DNA of 64,000 nucleotides from Chromohalobacter nigrandesensis (GTDB taxonomy: Bacteria > Pseudomonadota > Gammaproteobacteria > Pseudomonadales > Halomonadaceae): positions 1 through 64,000 of the forward strand of contig NZ_JAKGAM010000006.1 of the NCBI RefSeq assembly GCF_023061285.1, read 5' to 3'. The notes under the pieces were generated by a model. That model saw nothing but the letters and a program-made list of their open reading frames with translations. It did no database searches and was not told where the DNA came from. The translations under genes and the position numbers were made by a program. This document shows, one piece after another, positions 55,827-64,000 of the stretch; positions within the stretch are counted from its first letter, which is position 1, and every line of letters begins with the position of its first letter.

Positions 55827-57137
55827 TTAGTCGTAGTAACCGGCCTGACGCATGGTACGTTCGACCGAGTGTTGGGCCTGATCGAGGGCAGCATCGACCG
55901 ACTGCTCGCCGGAAAGCGCGGCGCCGATCATCTGCCCGACCTGGGTACCCACCGACTGGAACTCGGGAATATTGACGGTCTGCACGCCGATATACGGGCT
56001 CGGCTTGAGCGTCGAGTCGGTCGGGTCGGCAGTCTGGATGGCGTTCAGCACGAAATCGGCGAACGGCGCGGCTTTTTGATACTTGGAATTTTCGTAGGTC
56101 GACTCACGAGTGCCCGGGGGCACGCTGGTCCAGCCTTCTTGCTCACCGACCAGTTCGATGTAGTCCTGCGAGGTCGCCCAGGTAATGAAGGTCTTGGCGG
56201 CGTCCTTGGAATCCGACGAGGCAGGAATCGCCAGCGTCCACGACCATAGCCAGTTGGCCCCCTTCGGGGTCTTGGCAATCGGTGCGGGAGCGAAGCCCAA
56301 CTTGTCAGCTACCTGCGACTCATCGGCATCATAAAACTTGCCGGCAGCCGAGGTAGCATCGACCCACATGCCGCACTTGCCGCTGGAGAACAGCGCCTGA
56401 TTCTCGTTGAAGCCGTTGGAGGTCGCGCCCGGCGGGCCGTATTTGTTCATCAGATTGACGTAGAAGCTGACCGCTTCCTTCCACTCCGGCGAATTGATTT
56501 CCGGATGCCAGTCTTCGTCGAACCAACGGCCGCCGAAGGTATTCACCAATGTCGAGACGAAAGCCATGTTCTCGCCCCAGCCCGGCTTGCCGCGCAGGCA
56601 GATGCCGTAAACGTCGTTGTCGGGGTCGTTGATCTGGCTCGCCCAATCCTGAACCTGGTCCCAGGTCGGTTGATCGGACATCTCGATGCCGGCTTTTTCG
56701 AAGAGACCGGTGCGGTAATACATCATCGAGCTCTCGCCGTAGAACGGCAGCGCATATAGCGAACCGTCCTGGCTCAAGCCGTCGCGGATCGGCTTGAGCA
56801 GGTCCTGCTCGTTATAGCTTTCGGGAAGGTCGTCGAGTTCGACCAACCAGTCCTGATTGGCCCAGATCGGCACTTCATAGGTGCCGATGGTCATGACATC
56901 GAACTGACCGCCATCGGTGGCGATGTCAGTGGTCAGGCGCTGACGCAGCACGTTTTCCTCGAGCACCACCCATTCCAGATCGACATCCGGGTGGGCTTTT
57001 TCGAATTCGTCGGTCAGGCCCTGCATGATGATCATGTCGTTGTTGTTCACCGTGGCCACGGTGATGGTTTCAGCATGTGCGGCGAACGAGGCCAATGTCG
57101 CGGCCCCGGCCAGGGGGAATACATGCTTGAGGTACAT
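55827..57137 (-). CDS. smoE: Polyol-binding periplasmic protein (SmoE-like)
   Basis: 436 residues. Sec signal peptide ending AHA (about residue 22), then a class I extracellular solute-binding protein. DLEWVVLEENVLRQRLTTDIATDGGQFDVMTIGTYEVPIWANQDWL and LPFYGESSMMYYRTGLF are typical of the sorbitol/mannitol binding proteins of the MalE/UgpB group. AGGAGCTCGCC fixes the start. First structural gene after its regulator. Confidence 0.9.
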   Translation of the reverse strand: MYLKHVFPLAGAATLASFAAHAETITVATVNNNDMIIMQGLTDEFEKAHPDVDLEWVVLEENVLRQRLTTDIATDGGQFDVMTIGTYEVPIWANQDWLVELDDLPESYNEQDLLKPIRDGLSQDGSLYALPFYGESSMMYYRTGLFEKAGIEMSDQPTWDQVQDWASQINDPDNDVYGICLRGKPGWGENMAFVSTLVNTFGGRWFDEDWHPEINSPEWKEAVSFYVNLMNKYGPPGATSNGFNENQALFSSGKCGMWVDATSAAGKFYDADESQVADKLGFAPAPIAKTPKGANWLWSWTLAIPASSDSKDAAKTFITWATSQDYIELVGEQEGWTSVPPGTRESTYENSKYQKAAPFADFVLNAIQTADPTDSTLKPSPYIGVQTVNIPEFQSVGTQVGQMIGAALSGEQSVDAALDQAQHSVERTMRQAGYYD

Positions 57138-57181
57138 GGCGAGCTCCTGAGTGGAAATTATTGAACTTGTTTTGATCAATC

Positions 57182-57210
57182 TACTCATTGAGTATTCAAA
57201 TGATCATTTG
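57182..57210. promoter_or_regulatory. Two palindromes upstream of the polyol-binding protein gene
   Basis: TACTCA-T-TGAGTA (57182-57194) and CAAATGATCATTTG (57197-57210, a perfect 14-bp palindrome) lie side by side 45-73 bp before the start. Centres are about 15.5 bp apart. They are likely operators for the SorC-type regulator encoded just upstream. Confidence 0.5.
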
Positions 57211-57251
57211 CAGCGCCAAAAAAAGCAAACCTCATACGCTTAGACTTTGGC

Positions 57252-58211
57252 CTAAGCAGCTCCCAATGTGGACACGATATAGCGTGCCGCCGCCTCATCG
57301 GTGACCAGCCCTTTGAGCCAGCCCCCCCGCAAGGCACTCAGAATCGCCGGGCCCTTGTCGTGTCCGCCAGCCAAGCCCATCAACGGCTGACCGCCGAGGG
57401 CCGACAACGGCAAGCTGGTGATCCGGCGCGTGATAGGACAATCGATGAGCCGCCCTTGGGTATCCAGCGGCCAGCCGAGCAACTCCCCCACGGCGCCGGC
57501 CTCGAGCAACTCGTTGAGTTCGGCTTCACTGATGAAATGATCCTGGAACAGAGTCGCGCGCGGATCGATACGGCCGATGCCGATGACGCCGGTTTCTGCT
57601 TCGCGGGCAATATGGAACACCGCCTGCACGAGCTGCTGGGCCAGCAGCGCTTCTTTTTCTTCCACCGAGGCGGCGACTACCGGCGCCGGCAGCAGGAAAC
57701 GCTCCGCCCCGGTCTTGTCAGCCAGCACCATCACCCCATCGTAGCGGTTGGCAGAGCCGTCACGGGCGACATTGCCGACCAACGACACGATGCGATGCTG
57801 CGAGCGATCCAGACGGCTCAGGGCCTCCACCGTAGCGCGCACCGAACGCCCTGTGCCCAGCGATAGTGTCAGCGCTTGCTGGCGATCGAGAAGCCCAGCC
57901 AGGCGTTCGGCCCCCGCCTGGGCGAGGAAGCGCGGGCTGCTGTCCGGCACATCGGGGTCGCTGGGCACTACATCGCAGTAATCCAGCCCGAAATGGGTGA
58001 GAATCGCCTCACCCATCGCCATGCATCCGGAAATGGGATGGTCGATGTGCACCTTGACCAACCCTTCCTGCCGCGCCAATGCCAACAGGCGCTGTACACC
58101 GGGGCGCGAGACGCCCAACTGACCGGCGATTTCGTCCTGGGTGCGCCCCCCAACATAGGACAACCAGGCCGCACGCGCCGCCTGCTCGCGTTTGAGTTCG
58201 TACTTGTCCAT
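57252..58211 (-). CDS. SorC-family transcriptional regulator of polyol genes
   Basis: 319 residues. An N-terminal HTH (ARAAWLSYVGGRTQDEIAGQLGVSRPGVQRLLALARQEGLV) is followed by a sugar-binding domain (about 70-315) with LSLGTGRSVRATVEAL and ADKTGAERFLLPAPVVA, the SorC/DeoR-type effector fold. The start at 58211 has AGGAG upstream. Located immediately before the operon it probably controls; effector likely a polyol or its phosphate. Confidence 0.9.
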   Translation of the reverse strand: MDKYELKREQAARAAWLSYVGGRTQDEIAGQLGVSRPGVQRLLALARQEGLVKVHIDHPISGCMAMGEAILTHFGLDYCDVVPSDPDVPDSSPRFLAQAGAERLAGLLDRQQALTLSLGTGRSVRATVEALSRLDRSQHRIVSLVGNVARDGSANRYDGVMVLADKTGAERFLLPAPVVAASVEEKEALLAQQLVQAVFHIAREAETGVIGIGRIDPRATLFQDHFISEAELNELLEAGAVGELLGWPLDTQGRLIDCPITRRITSLPLSALGGQPLMGLAGGHDKGPAILSALRGGWLKGLVTDEAAARYIVSTLGAA

Positions 58212-58317
58212 CGCCGCTGCTCCTGCTGGAAGGGAGAATGCCGGCATCATCGCAATCGCATGCCATACGCACAATACGCGCCCATCGGAAGCACGCCGCG
58301 ACTGCGTCAGATGATGA

Positions 58318-59700
58318 TCAGGACTCGGTACCGCTCGGCGCTACCGGTGACGCAGGCAGCCAGACGCGTGCGGCGAGTCCACCGAGCGAGGCACGTGACA
58401 GCGAAAGCCGGCCGCCATATAGCGTCATCAGATCCTCGACAATGGCCAAGCCCAGCCCGGAACCGGAGCGTCGTTCATCGAGGCGGGAACCTCGCGCCAG
58501 GGCGGCGTCACGTTGTGCCTCGCTCATGCCGGGGCCGTCGTCCTCGATCAACAACTCGACGCCTGCCGCCTGCGGCTGAAGGCTTACGGTGACCTGGCTG
58601 TCGGCCCAGCGCAGCGCATTCTCCAGAAGGTTGCCGACCAGTTCCTGCAGATCCTGGGCCTCCATGCGCACCTTGAGGTCATCGGCCAACGATTGCGTCA
58701 ACTGAACACCGCGCCGTTGCCCCATTCGCGTCAAACCCTCGAGCACCGGCGCCAAGGTTTGAGCAGCATCCACCTTGCCGGCGAGAACGACCCCGCCGGC
58801 GGCCGAGGCCCGAGCAAGATGATGGCGAACGGCCTCATCGATGCGCCCCAACTCGCCGTGCAGGCGGTCGCGCGTATCGGGCGGGAAGCGTTCGGCAAGG
58901 GTGGTGAGTACGCTGACCGGGGTCTTGAGTGCATGCGCCAGATTGCCGGCAGCATTGCGACCGCGCTCGATCAGACGCCTATCTCGTTCCAGCACCCCGT
59001 TCATGGCACGCGCCAGGCGCGCCAGTTCGTCGGGCAGGAAACGTGTCTCGAGGCTGTCGGCATCACCGGATTCAACCGCACGTAGATTGGTATGCATGCG
59101 ACGCAACGGTGCCAGTCCCCAACGAATCTGAACCGCCAGCCCGACGAGCAGCAAGGCGCCCAGCGCCAGCAGCGACAACCCCAGCAGCCACTCGAAACGT
59201 GCCACCTCGGTATCCAGCTCCTCGCGTGACGCCGCCACACTGACATGCAGCGTCTCGGCATGCCCCGGCAAGCGGATATCACGCTCGATGACGCGCAGCA
59301 CGTCCCCACGCGGGCCCTCGACTTCGCTCACGGCAACGCCCGTGGCGTTATCGATCGGTAGCCGTTGATCCCACAACGAGCGCGACGTCAGCGTTTGCCC
59401 CTCATCGGCACTGATCTGCCAGTACCATCCCGAGAAGACACGCTCGAATCGCGGGTCGCCCAGCGAGCGCGCCATACGCAGTTCTTCGTTCTGAGCATCG
59501 ACCTGCACACCCGCCAGCAATACATTGAGCAACGATTCGAGACGGTCGTCGAAGGCGGTGGTGACGGAATCGCGAAAGTTATAGGCAAGCCCCGAGCCCG
59601 CCAGGGGGAGCGCCACCATGACCAGCAATAGCGAAGCAATAAGCAACCGGGCACGAATCGAGGTACGCGCAAGACGTTGTCGCCAAGGATAGCGACTCAT
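58318..59700 (-). CDS. Sensor histidine kinase, PhoQ-like
   Basis: 460 residues. TM1 about 17-37 and TM2 about 170-192 bracket a periplasmic PhoQ-sensor-like domain of about 130 residues. HAMP (about 193-245), His256 in NLAHALKTPVSVLTTLAERF (the PhoQ-type Ala-His-Ala-Leu-Lys-Thr-Pro H box) and an ATPase domain with LVGNLLENALRWA, DDGPGM and SGLGLAIVEDL follow. Start overlaps the regulator stop by 4 bases. Signal could be cations or membrane stress, as for PhoQ. Confidence 0.88.
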   Translation of the reverse strand: MSRYPWRQRLARTSIRARLLIASLLLVMVALPLAGSGLAYNFRDSVTTAFDDRLESLLNVLLAGVQVDAQNEELRMARSLGDPRFERVFSGWYWQISADEGQTLTSRSLWDQRLPIDNATGVAVSEVEGPRGDVLRVIERDIRLPGHAETLHVSVAASREELDTEVARFEWLLGLSLLALGALLLVGLAVQIRWGLAPLRRMHTNLRAVESGDADSLETRFLPDELARLARAMNGVLERDRRLIERGRNAAGNLAHALKTPVSVLTTLAERFPPDTRDRLHGELGRIDEAVRHHLARASAAGGVVLAGKVDAAQTLAPVLEGLTRMGQRRGVQLTQSLADDLKVRMEAQDLQELVGNLLENALRWADSQVTVSLQPQAAGVELLIEDDGPGMSEAQRDAALARGSRLDERRSGSGLGLAIVEDLMTLYGGRLSLSRASLGGLAARVWLPASPVAPSGTES

Positions 59701-60368
59701 TGCTCATCCTCGGGCGCCACCAGACGATATCCCTGCCCGCGCAGGGTCACGATGCGCTGGTTGCCGAGCTTACGGCGCAGGCGACTGACCTGCACATCGA
59801 TGACGTTGGAGTCGGGCTCATGGTCACGGTCATAGACATGCTCGGAAAGTTCGATACGTGTCACGATGCGCGGCGCGGCATGCAGCAGATAGCCCAGCAG
59901 CCGCGACTCCTGGGCCGTCAAGGTGATCGGGCGTCCCGCCAGGGTGACGCTGCCGGTATGCGTATCCAGCGCCAGTTCCCCCAGCCTGAGGATAGGGTGT
60001 GCATGTCCGTGGCTACGTCGCACCAGGGCACGCAGACGAAACAGCACCTCGGCGGTTTCGAAGGGTTTGGTGACGTAGTCGTCGGCGCCGGCGGAAAAGC
60101 CCGCCGCCTTGTCCGACCAGCGCTCGCGGGCCGTGAGCACCAATACCGGCAAGTCGATGCCATCCTCGCGCCAGGCCGCAAGCCAGCGCGTGCCATCACC
60201 ATCGGGGAGACCCAGATCGAGTATCACGGCGTCATAGGATTCGACGCGCACCAGATAATCGGCCGTCTCGCCGGTCGCGGCATGCTCCCACAGCAGTCCC
60301 GCTTCCCCGAGCGCTTCGCCGAGCGCCTGTGCCAGCGCGGTATCATCCTCGACCAGCAACAGCTTCAT
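59697..60368 (-). CDS. OmpR-family response regulator, PhoP/QseB-like
   Basis: 223 residues. Receiver with EDD at 7-9, phospho-acceptor Asp51 (VILDLGLPDGDG) and Lys in VTKPFE; winged-helix DNA-binding domain (about 125-220) ending RGQGYRLVAPE. The middle gene of a three-gene unit: PepSY protein, this regulator, then the kinase, with 4-base overlaps at both joints. Confidence 0.92.
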   Translation of the reverse strand: MKLLLVEDDTALAQALGEALGEAGLLWEHAATGETADYLVRVESYDAVILDLGLPDGDGTRWLAAWREDGIDLPVLVLTARERWSDKAAGFSAGADDYVTKPFETAEVLFRLRALVRRSHGHAHPILRLGELALDTHTGSVTLAGRPITLTAQESRLLGYLLHAAPRIVTRIELSEHVYDRDHEPDSNVIDVQVSRLRRKLGNQRIVTLRGQGYRLVAPEDEQ

Positions 60369-60712
60369 TGACGTGTCATCCCATCGATATTGACCCCTTC
60401 GATACCAATCATTTCCCCGCTCGTGGCATCGAATTCGAATTCCACCACCTGCCCCTGCGGACCGATCATGTCGATTTCGTAGCGCGGTATACCATCGTCG
60501 CGCTCGAGTTCAACCTCTAGCACCTGGCCTATATAATGCCGCTCGAGCCAGTCGAGCACCTTGGGCAGTGCGACCACACGCCCCTCCTCCACTTCGCGGT
60601 GCAGTGAGCGCCATTCGTCATCGTCGGCCGCGACCAGTGACTGGCAGGCCATGATACCCACCGCCACCAGCATCAGCGCTTTGATACAGCGATTGAAGCG
60701 TTTCATGGACAT
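60365..60712 (-). CDS. Periplasmic PepSY-domain protein
   Basis: 115 residues. Signal peptide (about 1-29, ending LVAA). One PepSY domain (about 50-105: ALPKVLDWLERHYIGQVLEVELERDDGIPRYEIDMIGPQGQVVEFEFDATSGEMIG). AGAGG supports the first of two close ATGs (60712; the other is 60706). PepSY proteins beside two-component systems are thought to modulate sensor kinases or proteases. Confidence 0.85.
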   Translation of the reverse strand: MSMKRFNRCIKALMLVAVGIMACQSLVAADDDEWRSLHREVEEGRVVALPKVLDWLERHYIGQVLEVELERDDGIPRYEIDMIGPQGQVVEFEFDATSGEMIGIEGVNIDGMTRQ

Positions 60713-60946
60713 GAGTTTGCCTCTGCCGACATGAATGCAGCATGAATAATCGCGCGCTAGATACTCCATATCGGCCCCTGCCACGCTTTCGAGATCATCG
60801 CTGCCACGCATGTCCGACGCTCGGTCACATGAATGAAAGATGAACATCGTTTTCAGGTGACTGCAAGGTAGACGGCGTTAGCGTATCCCTAATCCGCAGT
60901 CGCGGTTCTATCATACCGGCCTTGAGGCGAAAGCCAGGAGTGAATC

Positions 60947-61420
60947 ATGAAGACGATGCATATGCTGATGATGCCGATGGTTCTCACGGGTGGGCTGTCC
61001 ACTGCCGCGCTCGCCGATGACGGTAGCCTATCTTCCAACGCACTCGAGTCGCTACTCAACGACGCCGATACATACGGTGTCACCCATTATGATGATGTCG
61101 CCATCGATGACGGTAACCGCCTCGAGATAGAAGGCTGGCGTGACGACGGCTGGCAACTCGACATCGACATGCTTATCGAGGACGGCAGCCTGGTGCACGA
61201 GAAACGGCACAAGGATACGGTTCCCGACTGGAGCCTGACCAGCGACGAACTGCACCAGGCACTGGGCAACGCTCAGGACGCCGGCATGAAACGCTTTTCC
61301 GAACTGGATGTCGATGAAGAAGGGCATGTGGATATCGAAGGCTACGACGCCCAGAATAGTGAGATCGACATTCGCCTCGAGCGCAATGACCTAACGGTCA
61401 CTGGAGTGGAACATGACTAA
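60947..61420 (+). CDS. Periplasmic protein with two PepSY-like repeats
   Basis: 157 residues. Signal peptide cleaved about after ALA at 23. Two homologous segments of about 50 residues (33-83 and 102-151) share the L..AL..A...G...F.EL.VD..G...IEG.......IDI pattern of PepSY-like domains. Very acidic overall, consistent with a halophile periplasm. AGGAG precedes the ATG. Divergent from the PepSY-PhoPQ unit and so probably part of its regulon. Confidence 0.75.
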   Translation: MKTMHMLMMPMVLTGGLSTAALADDGSLSSNALESLLNDADTYGVTHYDDVAIDDGNRLEIEGWRDDGWQLDIDMLIEDGSLVHEKRHKDTVPDWSLTSDELHQALGNAQDAGMKRFSELDVDEEGHVDIEGYDAQNSEIDIRLERNDLTVTGVEHD

Positions 61421-61763
61421 TCGACAGCAAAATGCCGCCTGGCAGGCGGCACAGCAATGGCAAGAACGGGCGCGTCGAGCGCGTCCGTCACAGGGCGCTG
61501 GCGGGCTCAAACTCCTCGCCACCTGGTTGTTGTTCGGCGTGATGATGATCGTCGGTACTCTGCTCGGCCTGTTCTTCCTGGTCATCGGCTGGGCGATGCT
61601 GCCCTTCTTGCGCCACCGCATGAAGAAACGCGCCGAGGCGTTTCGTGCCGACCATGCGCGCCCGGCGGGCGGCAATGGCGCTCAGGACAACGCTCGATCG
61701 CCGGATGATAAGCATTCTTCTCGCGTGCTCGAGGGCGACTACCGCGTCAAGTCGGACGACTGA
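61413..61763 (+). CDS. Small membrane protein with two TM segments
   Basis: 116 residues. A basic N-terminus (about 15-32, rich in Arg), a hydrophobic region at 33-65 (LLATWLLFGVMMIVGTLLGLFFLVIGWAML) able to span the membrane once or twice, and a polar C-terminus. Start overlaps the upstream gene by 8 bases, so the two are translationally coupled. Function not recognised. Confidence 0.7.
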   Translation: MTNRQQNAAWQAAQQWQERARRARPSQGAGGLKLLATWLLFGVMMIVGTLLGLFFLVIGWAMLPFLRHRMKKRAEAFRADHARPAGGNGAQDNARSPDDKHSSRVLEGDYRVKSDD

Positions 61764-61834
61764 TCAAGGAATACGACTGCCTACCTGCAATCTACAGGTC
61801 TCACCATCAAGGAAGAAGGATCGTCGACTAAGAC

Positions 61835-61868
61835 GAAAAAGCCCGCCCCCGGAGGGACGGGCTTGATA
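61835..61868 (-). terminator. Terminator of the tRNA transcription unit
   Basis: On the minus strand AAGCCCGTCCC/GGGGCGGGCTT form an 11-bp stem (one G-U pair), followed by TTTTTCGTC. It lies directly after the second tRNA-Arg. Confidence 0.85.
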
Positions 61869-61870
61869 TC

Positions 61871-61947
61871 TGGTGCGCCCGGGAGGATTCGAACCTCCGA
61901 CCACCTGATTCGTAGTCAGGTACTCTATCCAGCTGAGCTACGGGCGC
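61871..61947 (-). tRNA. tRNA-Arg (ACG)
   Basis: 77 nt with encoded CCA. Acceptor GCGCCCG, D-loop TAGCTCAGCTGGATAGAG, anticodon stem CTGAC with loop CTACGAA (anticodon ACG) and T-arm GGTTCGAATCC. Identical to the copy at 62055. The A34 is expected to be edited to inosine and read CGU, CGC and CGA. Confidence 0.98.
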
Positions 61948-62054
61948 TTTGCACAACGCACGACCAGCTCTGCCGTGTTTCGCGTTGTATCGAGAGCCAA
62001 GCTCTCTCATTGGCATCATCACGTGATTTACTGTCACTCACGTGAGTCTTAAAG

Positions 62055-62131
62055 TGGTGCGCCCGGGAGGATTCGAACCTCCGACCACCTGATTCGTAGT
62101 CAGGTACTCTATCCAGCTGAGCTACGGGCGC
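62055..62131 (-). tRNA. tRNA-Arg (ACG), second copy
   Basis: 77 nt with CCA, the same sequence as the gene at 61871, with a 107-bp spacer between the two. A recent tandem duplication or a dose-related paired gene. Confidence 0.98.
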
Positions 62132-62181
62132 AATACTTTAATTCCTACAACTTTTACTTCGATGCAATGCATCCGGTTGAA

Positions 62182-62274
62182 TGGCGGAGAGAGAGGGATT
62201 CGAACCCTCGATGGGGCTACAAACCCCATACTCCCTTAGCAGGGGAGCGCCTTCAGCCACTCGGCCATCTCTCC
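62182..62274 (-). tRNA. tRNA-Ser (GCT)
   Basis: 93 nt with CCA. Class II tRNA with long variable arm; anticodon loop CTGCTAA gives GCT, reading AGC/AGU. GGAGAGATGGCCGAGTGG at the 5' end is typical of tRNA-Ser. Lies between csrA and the tRNA-Arg pair. Confidence 0.98.
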
Positions 62275-62501
62275 CTCATCAACACGGCGCGTATGTTACC
62301 GATTATGCTGGGGTCTTGTCTAGAGCGGATTGAAAATCTTTTGATATCAATCAATACCGTCACTATTTACTTGGCAAACGACCCACTTAACGTACTGCAT
62401 GCATGTCAAACTGCTCAATCCAGAAAGCGTGCGAGTCTATAAGCCCGAGCGGATAAAGGGGACGACTTCACCAGCTCAGACGGTTCCACGCATGCGTTAC
62501 T

Positions 62502-62699
62502 TCAAACGCTTGAACCACCGTCTTCGCTATCGGTCTTCTCACGCTGAATGCGTTGATAGATCTCTTCGCGATGTACGGCTACGTCCTTGGGCGCATTGAC
62601 GCCGATACGGACCTGATTGCCTTTTACACCTAGGACCGTAACGGTGATGTCGTCGCCGATCATCAGTGTTTCACCGACGCGACGGGTCAGGATGAGCAT
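62502..62699 (-). CDS. csrA: Carbon storage regulator CsrA/RsmA
   Basis: 65 residues, [51 protein letters not shown] is near-identical to the family consensus, with RNA-binding Leu4, Arg6, Arg7 and Arg44. A homodimeric RNA-binding repressor that binds GGA in leaders. AGAAGGAGA fixes the start. Lies between lysC and tRNA-Ser, the common arrangement in gammaproteobacteria. Confidence 0.98.
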   Translation of the reverse strand: MLILTRRVGETLMIGDDITVTVLGVKGNQVRIGVNAPKDVAVHREEIYQRIQREKTDSEDGGSSV

Positions 62700-62917
62700 G
62701 TCTGATCTCCTTCTCAGGCTTTCTTCCAACGGGATGCATGCACCGCCAAGCGACAGTACGAAGGCGAATTATGCGTCATACAGGCCCCGAGAGCCAATGG
62801 CGCGTACTCTGCATCCACCGATGCGCTGAATGAAAGGCCGCATCTGGCCTTCCGGCGTCGTCCTGACGCCACCCTCAGCGTAGAAGCCAATGGGCCAGGA
62901 AGGCCAAATTTCTTTGC

Positions 62918-64000
62918 TTATTCGCCCTGTATACTGTCTTTATCGAGCCCGAAGGCGGAGTGCAACGCGCGCACGGCCAGCTCCATCTGCTTCTCGTCGA
63001 TGACCACGGAGATCTTGATTTCCGAGGTAGAGACCATACGAATGTTGATGTTTTCGTCGGCCAATACACGGAACATCTTGGACGCCACCCCAGCATGCGA
63101 ACGCATGCCCACACCGACCAACGAGACCTTGGCGATATTCTCGTCGCCACGCAGCTCACCACCGCCCAGCGCCGGGATCACCTGATCCTGCAGGATGCTT
63201 CGTGTCTGCTTGAAATCGTTCTTGGCCACGGTGAACGTGAAGTCGGTGTAGTCACCGGCAGGAGCCACGTTCTGCACGATCATGTCGATTTCGATGTTGG
63301 CATCGGCGATGGGCCCCAGGATCTTGGACGCCACGCCCGGCACATCGGGGGTATTGAGCAACGTCAGCTTGGCTTCACTGGAGGTGAAGGCAATACCGGA
63401 GATCAGCGGTTCTTCCATGGAGGCCTCTTCTTCTTCAGCGACGATCAGGGTACCGGGGCCGTCCTCGAAACTGGACAGCACGCGCAACGGTACGTTGTAT
63501 TTACCCGCAAATTCGACGGCGCGAATCTGCAATACCTTGGAGCCCAGGCTGGCCAGCTCGAGCATTTCCTCGACGGTGATGCCCGAAAGACGGCGCGCCT
63601 TGGAACACACCCGCGGGTCGGTGGTATACACGCCGTCCACGTCGGTGTAGATCTGGCATTCATCGGCCTTGAGCGCCGCCGCCAGGGCCACGCCGGTGGT
63701 GTCCGAACCGCCGCGTCCCAACGTGGTAATGTTGCCCTCGTCGTCGACGCCTTGGAAGCCGGCCACGACCACGACCTGACCGTCGTCGAGATCGGCCTGA
63801 ATGTCGTCGGTCTCGATACGCTGGATACGCGCCTTGGTATGGGCGCTGTCGGTCTGGATGCCGACCTGACCGCCGGTGTAGGAGGTCGCCGCCACGCCCA
63901 GCTTGTGCAGGGCCAGGGCCAGTAGCGAGCTGGTGACCTGCTCGCCGGTGGACACCAGCATATCCATCTCGCGCGGCGTGGGCTCATCGTTGATCTGGCT
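62918..64000 (-). CDS. lysC: Aspartate kinase, C-terminal part (continues past the window edge)
   Basis: About 361 residues are visible and the start lies beyond 64000. GEQVTSSLLALALHKLGVAATSYTGGQVGIQTD, GFQGVDDEGNITTLGRGGSDTTGVALAAAL and IYTDVDGVYTTDPRV are the catalytic core. Two ACT domains (about the last 150 residues) carry the lysine/threonine feedback sites. Phosphorylates aspartate, the first step to lysine, threonine, methionine and, in halophiles, ectoine. Single-function enzyme without a homoserine dehydrogenase domain in the visible part. Confidence 0.97.
   Translation of the reverse strand, partial: SQINDEPTPREMDMLVSTGEQVTSSLLALALHKLGVAATSYTGGQVGIQTDSAHTKARIQRIETDDIQADLDDGQVVVVAGFQGVDDEGNITTLGRGGSDTTGVALAAALKADECQIYTDVDGVYTTDPRVCSKARRLSGITVEEMLELASLGSKVLQIRAVEFAGKYNVPLRVLSSFEDGPGTLIVAEEEEASMEEPLISGIAFTSSEAKLTLLNTPDVPGVASKILGPIADANIEIDMIVQNVAPAGDYTDFTFTVAKNDFKQTRSILQDQVIPALGGGELRGDENIAKVSLVGVGMRSHAGVASKMFRVLADENINIRMVSTSEIKISVVIDEKQMELAVRALHSAFGLDKDSIQGE

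Noticed and set aside
61871..62131. tRNA-associated integration (att) site from the duplicated tRNA-Arg
   Set aside because: Both copies are complete and 107 bp apart, with no integrase or foreign genes between or beside them; simple duplication is enough.

Overview
The window reads as chromosomal DNA of a GC-rich gammaproteobacterium. The smc-zipA pair, lpxT, metE/metR, nrdAB with NrdR and DnaA sites, csrA beside lysC and tRNA genes, and a large BCCT osmolyte transporter all fit the Halomonadaceae (Chromohalobacter/Halomonas-like). The species-level assignment is inference from gene content; no database was searched. Nearly all of the window is coding. There is no CRISPR array, prophage, insertion sequence or rRNA operon.

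Left third (1-31 kb): a 2-hydroxycarboxylate transporter lies divergent to its DcuS/DcuR-type two-component system. It is followed by zipA and smc, a LexA/UmuD-like peptidase without an HTH domain, a YigZ protein, dusC, lpxT and two diguanylate cyclases. Next come repair and detoxification genes (UDG-like, gloA, tag, azoR), metE with divergent metR, an RstAB-like two-component system, and nrdAB. The nrdA promoter carries tandem NrdR boxes 31 bp apart and two DnaA-box-like sites.

Middle (32.3-41.9 kb): this is the most interesting block, a compact cluster for the pipecolate/2-aminoadipate branch of lysine catabolism. The minus-strand operon is amaB, an NSS transporter, its small subunit, amaA, and a ketimine reductase of the ornithine cyclodeaminase family. 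The plus strand carries a LysR regulator and one 883-residue protein that joins a class III aminotransferase to an HglS (DUF1338) 2-oxoadipate dioxygenase/decarboxylase. The HglS metal ligands are intact. The fusion would carry 2-aminoadipate through 2-oxoadipate to D-2-hydroxyglutarate on one polypeptide. A 58-bp direct repeat encoding the same short C-terminal peptide flanks the block on both sides.

Right third (42-64 kb): small lipoproteins and membrane proteins, a PEBP protein, a BCCT transporter, a VTT-domain protein and an LLM flavin oxidoreductase are followed by a polyol operon (SorC-type regulator, binding protein, permease, ATPase, HAD phosphatase, mannitol dehydrogenase, xylB, tal). 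This operon looks eroded. The only permease gene appears to be the front of the first permease joined to the back of the second, and only about 30 C-terminal codons of a short-chain polyol dehydrogenase remain. A PhoPQ-like system with two divergent PepSY-type genes, two identical tRNA-Arg genes, tRNA-Ser, csrA and the 3' part of lysC close the window.
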